Positions 8,065 through 14,552 of a stretch of DNA of 14,552 bases are shown here, in pieces. The stretch is from Bacteroidaceae bacterium. GTDB lineage: Bacteria; Bacteroidota; Bacteroidia; Bacteroidales; Bacteroidaceae. Both the position numbers and the translations under genes were made by a program. The notes below the pieces were generated by a model, which did no database searches, had not been told where the DNA came from, and saw only the letters and a list, made by a program, of their open reading frames with translations. The stretch spans positions 1 through 14,552 of the forward strand of contig CAADWS010000173.1 of assembly GCA_900752815.1 (NCBI GenBank). The letters run 5' to 3'. Each line of letters starts with the position of its first letter. Position 1 is the first letter of the stretch.

Positions 8065-10695
8065 TTAGGCAAGACCAGCCAGTTCCACAACTTTATCCAC
8101 CGCAGCGGAAAGTCCGTCAACGTCCTTACCGCCGGCCGTAGCAAAATGGGGAGCACCGCCGCCGCCACCCTTGATGAGACGGGCAGCTTCACGCACCATG
8201 TTTCCGGCATGATAGCCGCGGCCTTCCAGCAGGTTCTTGCTAATCATAACCGTCAGCAACGGCTTCTCCTCAAACTGGCTACCGAGCACGCAAAGCAAGT
8301 CTTCGCCAATGGCACCGCTGATTTGGAAAGCCAGGTCCTTGACAATTTCGGGACGCACTTCCATCGGCAATACGAGTTTCACCAACTTTACGCCCTGCAC
8401 ATCGACTGCCTTTTCCACCAGTTTGGCACGCAAATCAGCCACGCGCTCCTTCATGAAGCCTTCCACCTGTTTTTGCAAGCCGGCATTTTCGTCGATAGTC
8501 TTGCGGATGGCTGCCGTCAGGTCCTTGGCGTTGTTGAAGAAGCTTCTGATGCTGTCAATCATATCTTCCTGCATATAGAGGCTTTCCTCTGCTGCGCGGC
8601 CGGTAATGGCCTCGATGCGGCGCACACCGGCAGCCACGCTGCTCTCACTGATAATGCGGACAAAACCGATGCAGCCTGTGCTCGAAGCATGGCAACCTCC
8701 ACAGAATTCCACGCTGTCGCCAAACTGGACTACGCGGACACGGTCGCCATATTTTTCACCAAAGAGTGCGATGGCACCCAACTTGCGCGCTTCCTCAATG
8801 GGAAGGTCGCGATGGTCCTGAAGAGGAATATTCTCACGGATGCGGGCATTGACGATGCGCTGCACCTTGCGCAGTTCTTCGGGCGTCACCTTCTGGAAAT
8901 GCGAGAAGTCGAACCGGAGATAATCCGGCGTCACCAGCGAGCCCTTCTGCTCCACATGGGTGCCGAGCACTTCGCGCAGCGCCTGGTCGAGCAGGTGGGT
9001 AGCGGTGTGATTGGCTTCGCAAGCACGGCGGGCCTCCACATTGACACGGGCCATAAAGGATGCTTCGGGATGAGCCGGCAGTTTCTCCGTCAGATGAATC
9101 GGCAGATTGTTCTCGCGCTTCGTGTCGAAAATCACAACCGTTTCGCCATCGCCTTCAAGCACGCCGGTGTCACCCACCTGGCCACCCATTTCGGCATAGA
9201 AGGGAGTGGTGTCGAGCACGAGTTCGTAATAGGTCTTCTTGCGCTGCTGCACGCGGCGGTAACGCAAAATGCGGCAAGGATGTTCTGTGCAGTCCCAACC
9301 CTTAAATTCGGTTTCACCCTCGGCCAGTACCACCCAGTCGTCGGTTTCCACGGCCGCAGCGTCGCGGGCACGCTCCTTCTGCTTCTGCATTTCCACCTGG
9401 AATGCGGCTTCATCCACCGTGAGTCCGGCCTCGGCACAGATGAGCTGCGTCAGGTCGAGCGGGAATCCGTAGGTGTCGAACAGCGTGAAGGCTTTCTTTC
9501 CGTCCACCACAGTGCTGCCGGCGGCGCGGGTTTCGGCTATCACTCCTTCGAGCATATTGATACCTGTAGCCAGGGTGCGGAGGAACGATTCCTCCTCTTC
9601 CTTCATCACGCGGCCGATAAGCTGCTGCTGTGCCACGAGTTCGGGATAGGCGCCGCCCATTTCCTTCACCAGCGTCGGCAGCAGCTTGTACATGAAGGCT
9701 TCACGCTGCCCCAGGAAAGTATAGGCATAGCGAACGGCACGGCGCAGGATGCGGCGGATGACATATCCCGCCTTGGCGTTCGACGGCAGCTGACCGTCGG
9801 CAATGGAGAAGGCGATGGCACGCAAGTGGTCGGCAATGACACGCATGGCCACGTCCACCTCCTCTGTCTTTCCGTATTCAAAGCCGCTGAACTCACCGAT
9901 TTTGCGGATGATGGGCTGGAACACGTCGGTGTCATAATTGGAATTCTTGCCCTGCAACACACGCACCAGGCGCTCAAAGCCCATGCCCGTGTCGATGACC
10001 TTGGCCGGCAGCGGCTCCAGCGAGCCGTCGGCCTTGCGGTTATACTGCATGAAAACGAGGTTCCATATTTCAATTACCTGCGGATTGTCCTTGTTCACCA
10101 GACTGGCTCCGGGCACAGCGGCTTTCTCCTCTTCGCTGCGGCTGTCGATATGGATTTCGGAGCAGGGACCGCAGGGACCCGTGTCACCCATTTCCCAGAA
10201 GTTGTCGTGCTTGTTGCCGTTGATGATGTGGTCGGCCGGGAAATACTGCGCCCAAATGTCGGCGGCCTCGTCGTCGCGTCCGAGTCCTTCATCGGGCGAG
10301 CCTTCAAACACCGTGACATAGAGGTCCTTCGGGTCAATCTTCAGCACATCCACCAGGAACTGGTAGGCCCAGGTGATGGCCTCTTTCTTGAAATAGTCGC
10401 CAAAGCTCCAGTTGCCCAGCATCTCAAACATGGTGTGGTGATACGTGTCGTGTCCCACCTCTTCCAGGTCGTTATGCTTTCCGCTCACGCGGAGACATTT
10501 CTGCGAGTCGGCCTGCCGGCGGCTCTTGGGCTCGGTGTTGCCGAGAATGATATCCTTGAACTGGTTCATACCGGCGTTGGTGAACATCAGCGTCGGGTCG
10601 TCCTTGATTACCATCGGAGCGGAGGGCACAATCAGATGGCCCTGCTGCTCAAAGAATCTTTTGTATGATTCGCGTATTTCGTTGGCTGTCATCAT
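8065..10695 (-). CDS. alaS: Alanine--tRNA ligase
   Basis: An 876-residue protein, the normal length for bacterial AlaRS. The frame is open upstream to 10827, but the family N-terminus is (M)[14 protein letters not shown], so I place the start at 10695; the second ATG (10692) is equally possible. The enzyme activates alanine with ATP and charges tRNA-Ala in the cytoplasm. The class II catalytic core fills about residues 1-440 ([50 protein letters not shown]). The editing domain has H563-xxx-H567 (HTATH) plus C665 and H669 in CGGCH, which together form the metal site that clears mischarged Ser/Gly-tRNA. Family members often have CGGTH; the Cys at 668 keeps the metal ligands. A coiled coil and the C-Ala domain follow, ending in [15 protein letters not shown] and [11 protein letters not shown]. 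It is a single gene, convergent with GH16 and with its own promoter. Confidence 0.97.
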   Translation of the reverse strand: MMTANEIRESYKRFFEQQGHLIVPSAPMVIKDDPTLMFTNAGMNQFKDIILGNTEPKSRRQADSQKCLRVSGKHNDLEEVGHDTYHHTMFEMLGNWSFGDYFKKEAITWAYQFLVDVLKIDPKDLYVTVFEGSPDEGLGRDDEAADIWAQYFPADHIINGNKHDNFWEMGDTGPCGPCSEIHIDSRSEEEKAAVPGASLVNKDNPQVIEIWNLVFMQYNRKADGSLEPLPAKVIDTGMGFERLVRVLQGKNSNYDTDVFQPIIRKIGEFSGFEYGKTEEVDVAMRVIADHLRAIAFSIADGQLPSNAKAGYVIRRILRRAVRYAYTFLGQREAFMYKLLPTLVKEMGGAYPELVAQQQLIGRVMKEEEESFLRTLATGINMLEGVIAETRAAGSTVVDGKKAFTLFDTYGFPLDLTQLICAEAGLTVDEAAFQVEMQKQKERARDAAAVETDDWVVLAEGETEFKGWDCTEHPCRILRYRRVQQRKKTYYELVLDTTPFYAEMGGQVGDTGVLEGDGETVVIFDTKRENNLPIHLTEKLPAHPEASFMARVNVEARRACEANHTATHLLDQALREVLGTHVEQKGSLVTPDYLRFDFSHFQKVTPEELRKVQRIVNARIRENIPLQDHRDLPIEEARKLGAIALFGEKYGDRVRVVQFGDSVEFCGGCHASSTGCIGFVRIISESSVAAGVRRIEAITGRAAEESLYMQEDMIDSIRSFFNNAKDLTAAIRKTIDENAGLQKQVEGFMKERVADLRAKLVEKAVDVQGVKLVKLVLPMEVRPEIVKDLAFQISGAIGEDLLCVLGSQFEEKPLLTVMISKNLLEGRGYHAGNMVREAARLIKGGGGGAPHFATAGGKDVDGLSAAVDKVVELAGLA

Positions 10696-10721
10696 AATTA
10701 TAGGTTTCTTGATTTGCGGGG

Positions 10722-10753
10722 CAAAATTACAAAAAAACAGCGGAATGAACGAA
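10722..10753 (-). promoter_or_regulatory. Bacteroidetes-type promoter of alaS
   Basis: On the minus strand TAATTTTG (10729-10722) matches TAnnTTTG, and TTCG (10753-10750), one base from the -33 TTTG, lies exactly 20 bases upstream. The predicted start is near 10718, giving a leader of about 23 nt before the alaS ATG at 10695. This supports the chosen alaS start over the upstream in-frame ATG at 10827. Confidence 0.65.
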
Positions 10754-10900
10754 TAAAAACGTAGAGAGATTCGCACTTGCCGGCCGTCATCAGCCAACCG
10801 CCCGCGGAAACTGCTGCCCACCCGCACAGGAAACAGCCGTTACCGCAAGAAAATGCACGCCCCGTAAGCCTGAACAATTCTTAAAAAGTGTTTATCCGGA

Positions 10901-10932
10901 TTTGGATTCCGGCGATTTCCGCATTATCTTTG
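10901..10932 (+). promoter_or_regulatory. Orphan consensus Bacteroidetes promoter
   Basis: TTTG (10901-10904) and TATCTTTG (10925-10932) are separated by exactly 20 bases. Both boxes fit the Bacteroidetes primary sigma consensus (TTTG ... TAnnTTTG), the best match in the window. The predicted start is near 10936. No gene follows; a terminator hairpin begins about 8 bases later. Confidence 0.7.
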
Positions 10933-10935
10933 CAG

Positions 10936-10980
10936 CAAGAGCACGGAGGCAGGACTGTCAAAGCCCTGCCTCCGCTTTTT
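10936..10980 (+). ncRNA. Candidate small RNA, about 45 nt
   Basis: This is inferred from the promoter at 10901-10932 and the intrinsic terminator ending at 10980. The RNA would have about 8 unpaired 5' bases (start predicted near 10936, position uncertain by a few bases), then a 10-bp stem with an 11-base loop (ACTGTCAAAGC), then a U-rich tail. I recognise no Rfam family. It could be a decoy or loop-pairing regulator, or simply transcriptional noise trimmed by a terminator. The loop together with the end of the 5' arm (AGGACTGTCA, 10951-10960) is exactly complementary to 11000-11009 just downstream. Confidence 0.45.
10944..10980 (+). terminator. Intrinsic terminator of the orphan transcript
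   Basis: CGGAGGCAGG (10944-10953) pairs perfectly with CCTGCCTCCG (10965-10974) around an 11-base loop and is followed by CTTTTT (10975-10980). This is the most canonical Rho-independent terminator in the window. Confidence 0.75.
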
Positions 10981-10994
10981 ATATACGCATTTCT

Positions 10995-11070
10995 GGTCCT
11001 GACAGTCCTTACTTCCGGATTTTCTGTCCTTACTTCTGTTTCAACAAAACCCGGTTTCGGATTTTCTGTC
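10995..11070 (+). repeat. Patch of short direct repeats
   Basis: GTCCTTACTTC occurs at 11005-11015 and 11026-11036, a 21-base period. CGGATTTTCTGTC occurs at 11016-11028 and 11058-11070, a 42-base (2 x 21) offset. A related GGTCCTGACAGTCCT precedes them from about 10995. The pattern suggests a decayed 21-base tandem repeat. It does not resemble a CRISPR array: the units are too short and there are no regular unique spacers. Confidence 0.5.
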
Positions 11071-11265
11071 GCCCCGACCGGAAAAAAGACAAACGGCATC
11101 GGCTTCCCCAATCGTTAAACTTTCACAAATAAAGCAAATCCACGCAGGAGAAAATCTGCCGCCCGCAACCTTCGCCAGCCCGTGGAGCGCATCCGCCTGT
11201 CCACAAGTCCGCCCAAAGCCTGCGCAAGTGCATCCGTTGGCTTTTATGCATCTTTATACAGCATA

Positions 11266-11300
11266 ATATTCATGAATATACCGTATATTTTCATGAATAA
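11266..11300 (+). promoter_or_regulatory. Tandem ARG-box-like operators upstream of argR
   Basis: ATATTCATGAATAT (11266-11279) is a perfect 14-bp palindrome. A second TTCATGAA core (11290-11297, in context TTTTCATGAATAA) follows. The two centres are exactly 21 bp apart. Known ArgR operators (E. coli consensus TNTGAATWWWWATTCANW) are AT-rich palindromes used in pairs with about 21-bp centre spacing, so an arginine-dependent ArgR hexamer binding here is a good inference. The second box would overlap the -33 region of the promoter box at 11316-11323, which suits autorepression. Confidence 0.55.
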
Positions 11301-11315
11301 CGGTTATTTTTGATG

Positions 11316-11323
11316 TATATTTG
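11316..11323 (+). promoter_or_regulatory. Candidate upstream -7 element for argR (P1)
   Basis: TATATTTG fits TAnnTTTG. Its -33 region would fall on the second TTCATGAA palindrome, so it would be blocked by a repressor bound there. The overlapping region also contains TATTTTTG at 11326-11333, another formal match, so which box is used cannot be read from sequence. Confidence 0.35.
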
Positions 11324-11365
11324 AATATTTTTGGAATAAAATTAGGGTATTATCGAAAACATAAT

Positions 11366-11373
11366 TACTTTTG
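11366..11373 (+). promoter_or_regulatory. Candidate proximal -7 element for argR (P2)
   Basis: TACTTTTG fits TAnnTTTG, with TTAG (11342-11345), one base from TTTG, exactly 20 bases upstream. The predicted start is near 11377, giving a leader of about 15 nt before the argR ATG at 11393. Confidence 0.5.
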
Positions 11374-11392
11374 CACAAATTTTTCAAGGAAC

Positions 11393-11887
11393 ATGAATAT
11401 CAAAGACCGGTCGGGGCGCCTGGAAACCCTCCGCGCCATTCTGACCAACAAAGAGAACGGAACGCAGGAAAACCTGCTGCAGGAACTCAGACGGGCCGGA
11501 CACCGCGTTACCCAGGCCACACTTTCGCGCGACCTGCGCACCATCAAGGCCACCAAGGTCATGCTGCCGTCGGGCTACCGTTACATTCTGCCCGACAACC
11601 CGCTCTACCGCCACACGGCTTCACCGGGCAGCGTTCCTGAATATCTGCGCTACCGGAGCGGCTTTGTCAGCATCGAGTTCTCGGGCAATCTGGCCGTCAT
11701 CCACACACGGCCCGGCTATGCCGGCGGCATCGCCTCCGACATTGACGGACACAAAATGAACTGTATCATGGGCACAATTGCCGGCGATGACACCATTCTC
11801 ATCATCCTGCGGGAAAACTGCCAGCGCCAGGACGTCATCAACGAACTGAGCGAAGCCATCCCCGCCATCAAGAGCATCCTGCTCTGA
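11393..11887 (+). CDS. argR: Arginine repressor ArgR
   Basis: A 164-residue protein, close to the usual 150-160. The frame is open from 11321, but the ATG at 11393 gives MNIKDRSGRLETLRAI, matching the family start, and lies just after a promoter. The N-terminal winged helix (about 1-75) has the recognition helix TQATLSRDL (40-48, with S45 and R46), like the QATVSRD motif of Gram-positive ArgR/AhrC. The C-terminal hexamerisation and arginine-binding domain (about 88-164) contains GTIAGDDT (127-134), where the D132-D133 pair contacts arginine. ArgR is a cytoplasmic DNA-binding protein that senses L-arginine and represses biosynthesis. It heads the arginine cluster, 95 bases before the GNAT gene, and the paired palindromes upstream suggest autoregulation. 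I see no strong terminator after it, so read-through is likely. Confidence 0.95.
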   Translation: MNIKDRSGRLETLRAILTNKENGTQENLLQELRRAGHRVTQATLSRDLRTIKATKVMLPSGYRYILPDNPLYRHTASPGSVPEYLRYRSGFVSIEFSGNLAVIHTRPGYAGGIASDIDGHKMNCIMGTIAGDDTILIILRENCQRQDVINELSEAIPAIKSILL

Positions 11888-11982
11888 CTCGGGGCAACCG
11901 CCGTAACGGCACCGGCTCCCGACGCCACACCCGTAAGCTATTTTCAACCCCAAACGCGTTAAAACTCATTTTATAATATATC

Positions 11983-12618
11983 ATGGAAGAATACAACGAC
12001 GGTATTAAAGTTATCGTAGCCGACACTTCACACGAAAAATACGTCGACACCATTTTGACCACCATCACCGAAGCCGCCAAGGTGCGCGGTTCGGGCATTG
12101 CCTCCAGAACCCACGAATACCTGGCCACAAAGATGAAAGAGCGTAAAGCCATTATCGCCCTCTATGGCGAGGAATTTGCCGGTTTCTGCTACATCGAAAG
12201 CTGGGAAAACAAACACTACGTGGCCAACTCCGGACTGATTGTCGTGCCCAAGTTCCGCGGCCATCATCTCGCCACCCGCATCAAGCGTCTCGCCTTCTCT
12301 CTGAGCCGTGTGCGCTGGCCGCATGCCAAGATATTCGGCCTGACCAGTTCAGGCGCCGTCATGCGCATCAACACCTCGCTGGGCTATGTTCCCGTACCCT
12401 TTGCCGAACTGACACAGGACGACGAATACTGGAAAGGCTGCGGTACTCCCGAAAAGCCCTGCTGCATCAACTGCGACGTGCTGGCCCGCACCGGGCGTAA
12501 ATACTGCGTCTGCACCGGCATGCTCTACGACCCCGAGCGGCATCCCAACGACCCGCTGCCGGCCGAGATTCCGCAGGACGTGCTCGACTTCATCAAGAAA
12601 GCCGAACCCGACGCCTGA
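11983..12618 (+). CDS. GNAT-family N-acyltransferase in the arginine cluster
   Basis: A 211-residue protein. Residues about 5-145 form a GNAT fold: GEEFAGFCYIESW, then GLIVVPKFRGHHLATRIKR. In the CoA-binding loop R92-G93-H94-H95-L96-A97, the usual second glycine (RGxGxG/A) is His95. The C-terminal part (150-180) has six cysteines: C153, C160, C161, C164, C175 and C177. These could bind a metal, though no known motif fits exactly. Its position between argR and argG suggests it acylates glutamate, the first step of arginine synthesis. Bacteroidota such as B. fragilis are known to use N-succinylornithine transcarbamylase, so the donor may be succinyl-CoA rather than acetyl-CoA; this is inference. 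I give no gene symbol because a classical ArgA (kinase-like domain plus GNAT) is not seen. Other GNAT roles remain possible. Confidence 0.85.
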   Translation: MEEYNDGIKVIVADTSHEKYVDTILTTITEAAKVRGSGIASRTHEYLATKMKERKAIIALYGEEFAGFCYIESWENKHYVANSGLIVVPKFRGHHLATRIKRLAFSLSRVRWPHAKIFGLTSSGAVMRINTSLGYVPVPFAELTQDDEYWKGCGTPEKPCCINCDVLARTGRKYCVCTGMLYDPERHPNDPLPAEIPQDVLDFIKKAEPDA

Positions 12619-12629
12619 TGCAGCCCATA

Positions 12630-12723
12630 CCGGCCACCGGCTCCCGCTGCCGGCCGGAAACCCAACATCTTCGCTATAAAAATCTCCCTCAAAAACACCC
12701 CGAACAATGCCTGCCTGCGCAGG
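12630..12723 (+). other. Hairpins in the GNAT-argG gap
   Basis: The 123-base gap has CCGGCC (12630-12635) pairing with GGCCGG (12652-12657) just after the GNAT stop. A compact CCTGC-ctgc-GCAGG hairpin (12710-12723) sits 18 bases before the argG ATG. Neither has a T-run. I see no TAnnTTTG box in the gap, so argG is probably co-transcribed; the second hairpin could tune argG translation or mark a processing site. Confidence 0.3.
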
Positions 12724-12741
12724 TGGGGCCAATAAAGACTT

Positions 12742-13944
12742 ATGAAAAAGAAAGTTGTAGTCGCCTTCAGCGGCGGACTGGATACATCCTACACCGTCAT
12801 GTATCTGGCCAAAGAAAAAGGATATGAAGTTTACGCAGCCTGCGCCAACACCGGCGGTTTCAGCGCAGAACAGTTGAAAACCAACGAAGAAAATGCCTAC
12901 AAGCTCGGTGCCAAGGCCTATGTTACGCTCGACGTAACCCATGAGTACTATGAGAAAAGCCTGAAGTACATGATTTTCGGCAACGTTCTCCGCAACAACG
13001 TCTACCCCATATCCGTATCTTCCGAACGCATTTTCCAGGGCATGGCCATCGCCCGCTATGCCAAGGAAATCGGCGCCGACGCCATCGCCCACGGTTCTAC
13101 GGGAGCCGGCAACGACCAGGTGCGCTTCGACATGACCTTCCTCGTGATGTGTCCCGACATGGAAATCATCACACTCACCCGCGACAACAACCTCTCCCGC
13201 CAGGAGGAAATCGACTACCTCAACCGCAACGGGTTCTTCGCCGATTTCACCAAGCTGAAATACTCCTACAACGTAGGCATCTGGGGCACCAGCATCTGCG
13301 GCGGTGAAATTCTCGACTCCAGAGAGGGACTGCCCGAAACAGCCTACCTCAAGCAGGTAACCAAGGAAGGCACCGAACGCCTGGAACTCACCTTCGAACA
13401 GGGAGAACTGAAAGCCGTCAACGGACAGCGCTATGACGACCCCATCGCAGCCATCTGCAAGGTGGAGGAAATCGGTGCGGCCTACGGCATCGGCCGCGAC
13501 ATGCACGTGGGCGATACCATCATCGGCATCAAGGGACGCGTAGGATTTGAGGCAGCCGCCCCCGCGCTCATCATCGCAGCCCACCGCTTCCTCGAAAAGT
13601 ATACCCTCTCGAAATGGCAGCAGTATTGGAAGGACCAGGTGGCCAACTGGTATGGCATGTTCCTCCACGAGAGCCAATATCTCGAACCCGTAATGCGCGA
13701 CATCGAGGCCATGCTCGAAAGTTCACAGCGCCACGTCAACGGAACCGCCATCCTCGAACTCCGTCCGCTCAGCTTCAGCACCGTAGGCGTTGACAGCAAG
13801 GACGACCTGGTAAAGACCAAGTTCGGCGAATACGGAGAAACACAGAAAGGCTGGACCGCCGACGATGCAAAGGGCTTCATCAAAGTGCTCTCCACCCCGC
13901 TCCGCGTCTTCTACACCAATCACGAAGAGGACAAGAACGTCTGA
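12742..13944 (+). CDS. argG: Argininosuccinate synthase
   Basis: A 400-residue protein, the normal length. It joins citrulline and aspartate using ATP, giving argininosuccinate, AMP and pyrophosphate in the cytoplasm. The N-type PP-loop AFSGGLDTS is at residues 8-16. HGSTGAGNDQVRFD (117-130) corresponds to the family's conserved GxxGKGNDQVRF segment; here the usual Lys is Ala122, a variant I associate with the Bacteroidota form. SYNVGIWGTSICGGEI and EGLPETAYL mark the synthetase domain. The C-terminal third (KWQQYWKDQVANWYGMF and on) is the oligomerisation region. The start is the only in-frame ATG that gives the family's MKKKVVVAFSGG beginning. The gene follows the GNAT gene by 123 bases and is followed by a stable hairpin before the pspC-like gene. 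Confidence 0.96.
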   Translation: MKKKVVVAFSGGLDTSYTVMYLAKEKGYEVYAACANTGGFSAEQLKTNEENAYKLGAKAYVTLDVTHEYYEKSLKYMIFGNVLRNNVYPISVSSERIFQGMAIARYAKEIGADAIAHGSTGAGNDQVRFDMTFLVMCPDMEIITLTRDNNLSRQEEIDYLNRNGFFADFTKLKYSYNVGIWGTSICGGEILDSREGLPETAYLKQVTKEGTERLELTFEQGELKAVNGQRYDDPIAAICKVEEIGAAYGIGRDMHVGDTIIGIKGRVGFEAAAPALIIAAHRFLEKYTLSKWQQYWKDQVANWYGMFLHESQYLEPVMRDIEAMLESSQRHVNGTAILELRPLSFSTVGVDSKDDLVKTKFGEYGETQKGWTADDAKGFIKVLSTPLRVFYTNHEEDKNV

Positions 13945-13972
13945 GCAGAAGAACCGTAGCCTGAAACCCAAA

Positions 13973-14005
13973 AGGCGGGGCCGCCGCACTGCGGCAGCCC
14001 CGCTT
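13973..14005 (+). terminator. Stable GC-rich hairpin after argG
   Basis: AGGCGGGGC (13973-13981) pairs with GCCCCGCTT (13997-14005), including one G-T pair. After a C/A mismatch it continues as GCCGC (13983-13987) with GCGGC (13991-13995) around a 3-base loop. Only TTCCCC follows, so full termination is doubtful. It may be a partial terminator or a 3' stabiliser that lowers expression of the downstream genes. Confidence 0.5.
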
Positions 14006-14078
14006 CCCCAACCATAAACCAGGGACGAAGCACCCTGCCCGAGGCAGACCGCTTCCCGTCCCGCATTCCATCAATACC

Positions 14079-14273
14079 ATGCCCTCCAAACGGCTTACCC
14101 GCTCCAGAAACTCCATGGTGTGCGGCGTATGTGCAGGCGTTGCGGAATACTTTGACACCGACCCGACCGTTGTCCGTGTCGCCACCGTCCTGCTCACGTT
14201 CCTCACCGGTTTGCTTCCGCTCATCGCGGTCTATCTCATTTGTTGTCTGATTATACCGAAATCATCCTTATGA
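14079..14273 (+). CDS. Small PspC-domain membrane protein
   Basis: A 64-residue protein made almost entirely of one PspC domain: KRLTRSRN, then VCGVCAGVAEYFDTDPTVVR (residues 14-33), then a hydrophobic segment at about 34-59 ending CCLIIPKSSL. The GVxxGxAEYF...DPTxVR pattern is diagnostic. PspC proteins are inner-membrane proteins linked to the phage-shock envelope response in Proteobacteria; in Bacteroidota small stand-alone versions are common and mostly uncharacterised. There is no SD-like signal before the ATG. Its TGA overlaps the argC ATG (ATGA, 14270-14273), which predicts translational coupling. It lies 134 bases after argG, beyond a stable hairpin. No role in arginine synthesis is known to me. 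Confidence 0.88.
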   Translation: MPSKRLTRSRNSMVCGVCAGVAEYFDTDPTVVRVATVLLTFLTGLLPLIAVYLICCLIIPKSSL

Positions 14274-14552
14274 ACGACTTGATAAAAGTAGGCATCATCG
14301 GCGGTGCCGGCTATACGGCCGGCGAACTTCTCCGCCTGCTGCTCAACCATCCGGCCGTAGAAATTGTTTTCGTCAACAGCGAAAGCAACGCCGGCAACCT
14401 CATTACCGACGTTCACGCCGGCCTGTGGGGCGAAACCGACCTGCGCTTCACCGACCAGCTTCCCTTTGAGGACGTGGACGTAGTTTACTTCTGCTTCGGC
14501 CACGGCAAGAGCACCCAATTCCTCGCCGACCACTACATCCCGGCCGACGTGC
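14270..14552 (+). CDS. argC: N-acetyl-gamma-glutamyl-phosphate reductase, N-terminal part (cut by window edge)
   Basis: There are 94 codons from the ATG at 14270 to the right edge, without a stop. The start MNDLIKVGIIGGAGYTAGEL carries the NADP-binding GxxGYxAGEL loop (about residues 11-20) typical of ArgC, followed by LLRLLLNHPAVEIVFVNSES, HAGLWGETDLRF and VDVVYFCFGHGKS. ArgC reduces N-acylglutamyl phosphate to the semialdehyde. In Bacteroidota with the succinylated pathway the acyl group may be succinyl. The catalytic cysteine lies outside the window. The start overlaps the pspC-like stop codon by 4 nt, so translation probably re-initiates from that gene. Confidence 0.94.
   Translation, partial: MNDLIKVGIIGGAGYTAGELLRLLLNHPAVEIVFVNSESNAGNLITDVHAGLWGETDLRFTDQLPFEDVDVVYFCFGHGKSTQFLADHYIPADV

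Larger units (their letters stand above)
10696..11392. other. 697-base gene-free region between divergent alaS and argR
   Basis: From left to right it holds the alaS promoter, about 140 bases with nothing I recognise (10754-10895), an orphan promoter-terminator cassette (10901-10980), short repeats (10995-11070), a GC-rich stretch with no clear signal (about 11130-11240), and an AT-rich argR control region with two operator-like palindromes and two or three promoter boxes (11260-11392). Short open frames on both strands near 10881-11132 are low-complexity and show no protein family features. Confidence 0.75.

Noticed and set aside
8641..8703. Possible defect in the AlaRS editing site because CGGCH replaces the common CGGTH
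   Set aside because: The metal ligands C665 and H669 and the HxxxH pair are intact, so the substitution is probably a lineage variant.
8146..10668. Very long plus-strand open frame (840 codons) opposite alaS
   Set aside because: It lies wholly antisense to a full-length, well-conserved AlaRS. The translation is rich in His/Ala/Val and shows no family. Such frames arise from GC-rich codon bias on the coding strand.
10695..10827. Longer AlaRS with 44 extra N-terminal residues
   Set aside because: The extension is not family-like, and the promoter at 10722-10753 lies inside it, so it would not be transcribed.
10995..11070. CRISPR array
   Set aside because: Repeat units are 11-13 bases, only two copies each, with no constant-length unique spacers and no cas gene.
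10881..11132. Three 76-codon frames (both strands) over the repeat patch, some beginning near the orphan promoter
   Set aside because: Low-complexity products (VLTSGFSVLTS, EVRTENPEVRT) created by the DNA repeats; they also run through the terminator hairpin.

Overview
The window looks like chromosomal DNA from a Bacteroidales bacterium (phylum Bacteroidota). The main signs are repeated -7 promoter boxes of the form TAnnTTTG, weak Shine-Dalgarno signals, secreted glycosidases ending in NGKKVLVK, and an argR / GNAT / argG / argC order that, from memory, resembles Bacteroides. The coding DNA is GC-rich and the AT-rich stretches sit at promoters. I cannot name a genus.

Layout. (1) 1-406, minus strand: the first 135 codons of menA (menaquinone biosynthesis prenyltransferase), running off the left edge, with a promoter almost touching its start codon. 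(2) 791-4816 and 4980-7814, plus strand: two large secreted glycoside hydrolases, a 1341-residue GH20 enzyme and a 944-residue GH16 enzyme. Both carry large non-catalytic regions with internal repeats and end in similar C-terminal tails. They look like a small glycan-degrading pair without SusC/SusD or a regulator in view. (3) 7815-8064: two strong hairpins separating GH16 from the convergent alaS. (4) 8065-10695, minus strand: full-length alaS. (5) 10696-11392: a 697-base gene-free stretch. It holds the alaS promoter, an orphan promoter that runs straight into an intrinsic terminator (a candidate RNA of about 45 nt), a patch of short repeats, and two ArgR-operator-like palindromes spaced exactly 21 bp apart. 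(6) 11393-14552, plus strand: an arginine biosynthesis cluster made of argR, a cysteine-rich GNAT acyltransferase, argG, a tiny PspC-domain membrane protein gene, and the start of argC, which overlaps the pspC-like stop codon by 4 nt.

How the genes work together. ArgR probably controls its own cluster through the paired palindromes. The GNAT protein is a reasonable candidate for the first step (acylation of glutamate), ArgC reduces the acylglutamyl phosphate, and ArgG makes argininosuccinate. The PspC-like membrane protein has no obvious place in this pathway, yet its position predicts translational coupling to argC. MenA and AlaS are housekeeping genes unrelated to the other blocks.

The items most worth following up are the self-contained promoter-terminator cassette at 10901-10980, the tandem palindromes upstream of argR, the PspC gene inside the arginine cluster, and the repeat architecture of the two glycosidases. 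I see no CRISPR array, insertion sequence, phage gene, tRNA or rRNA.
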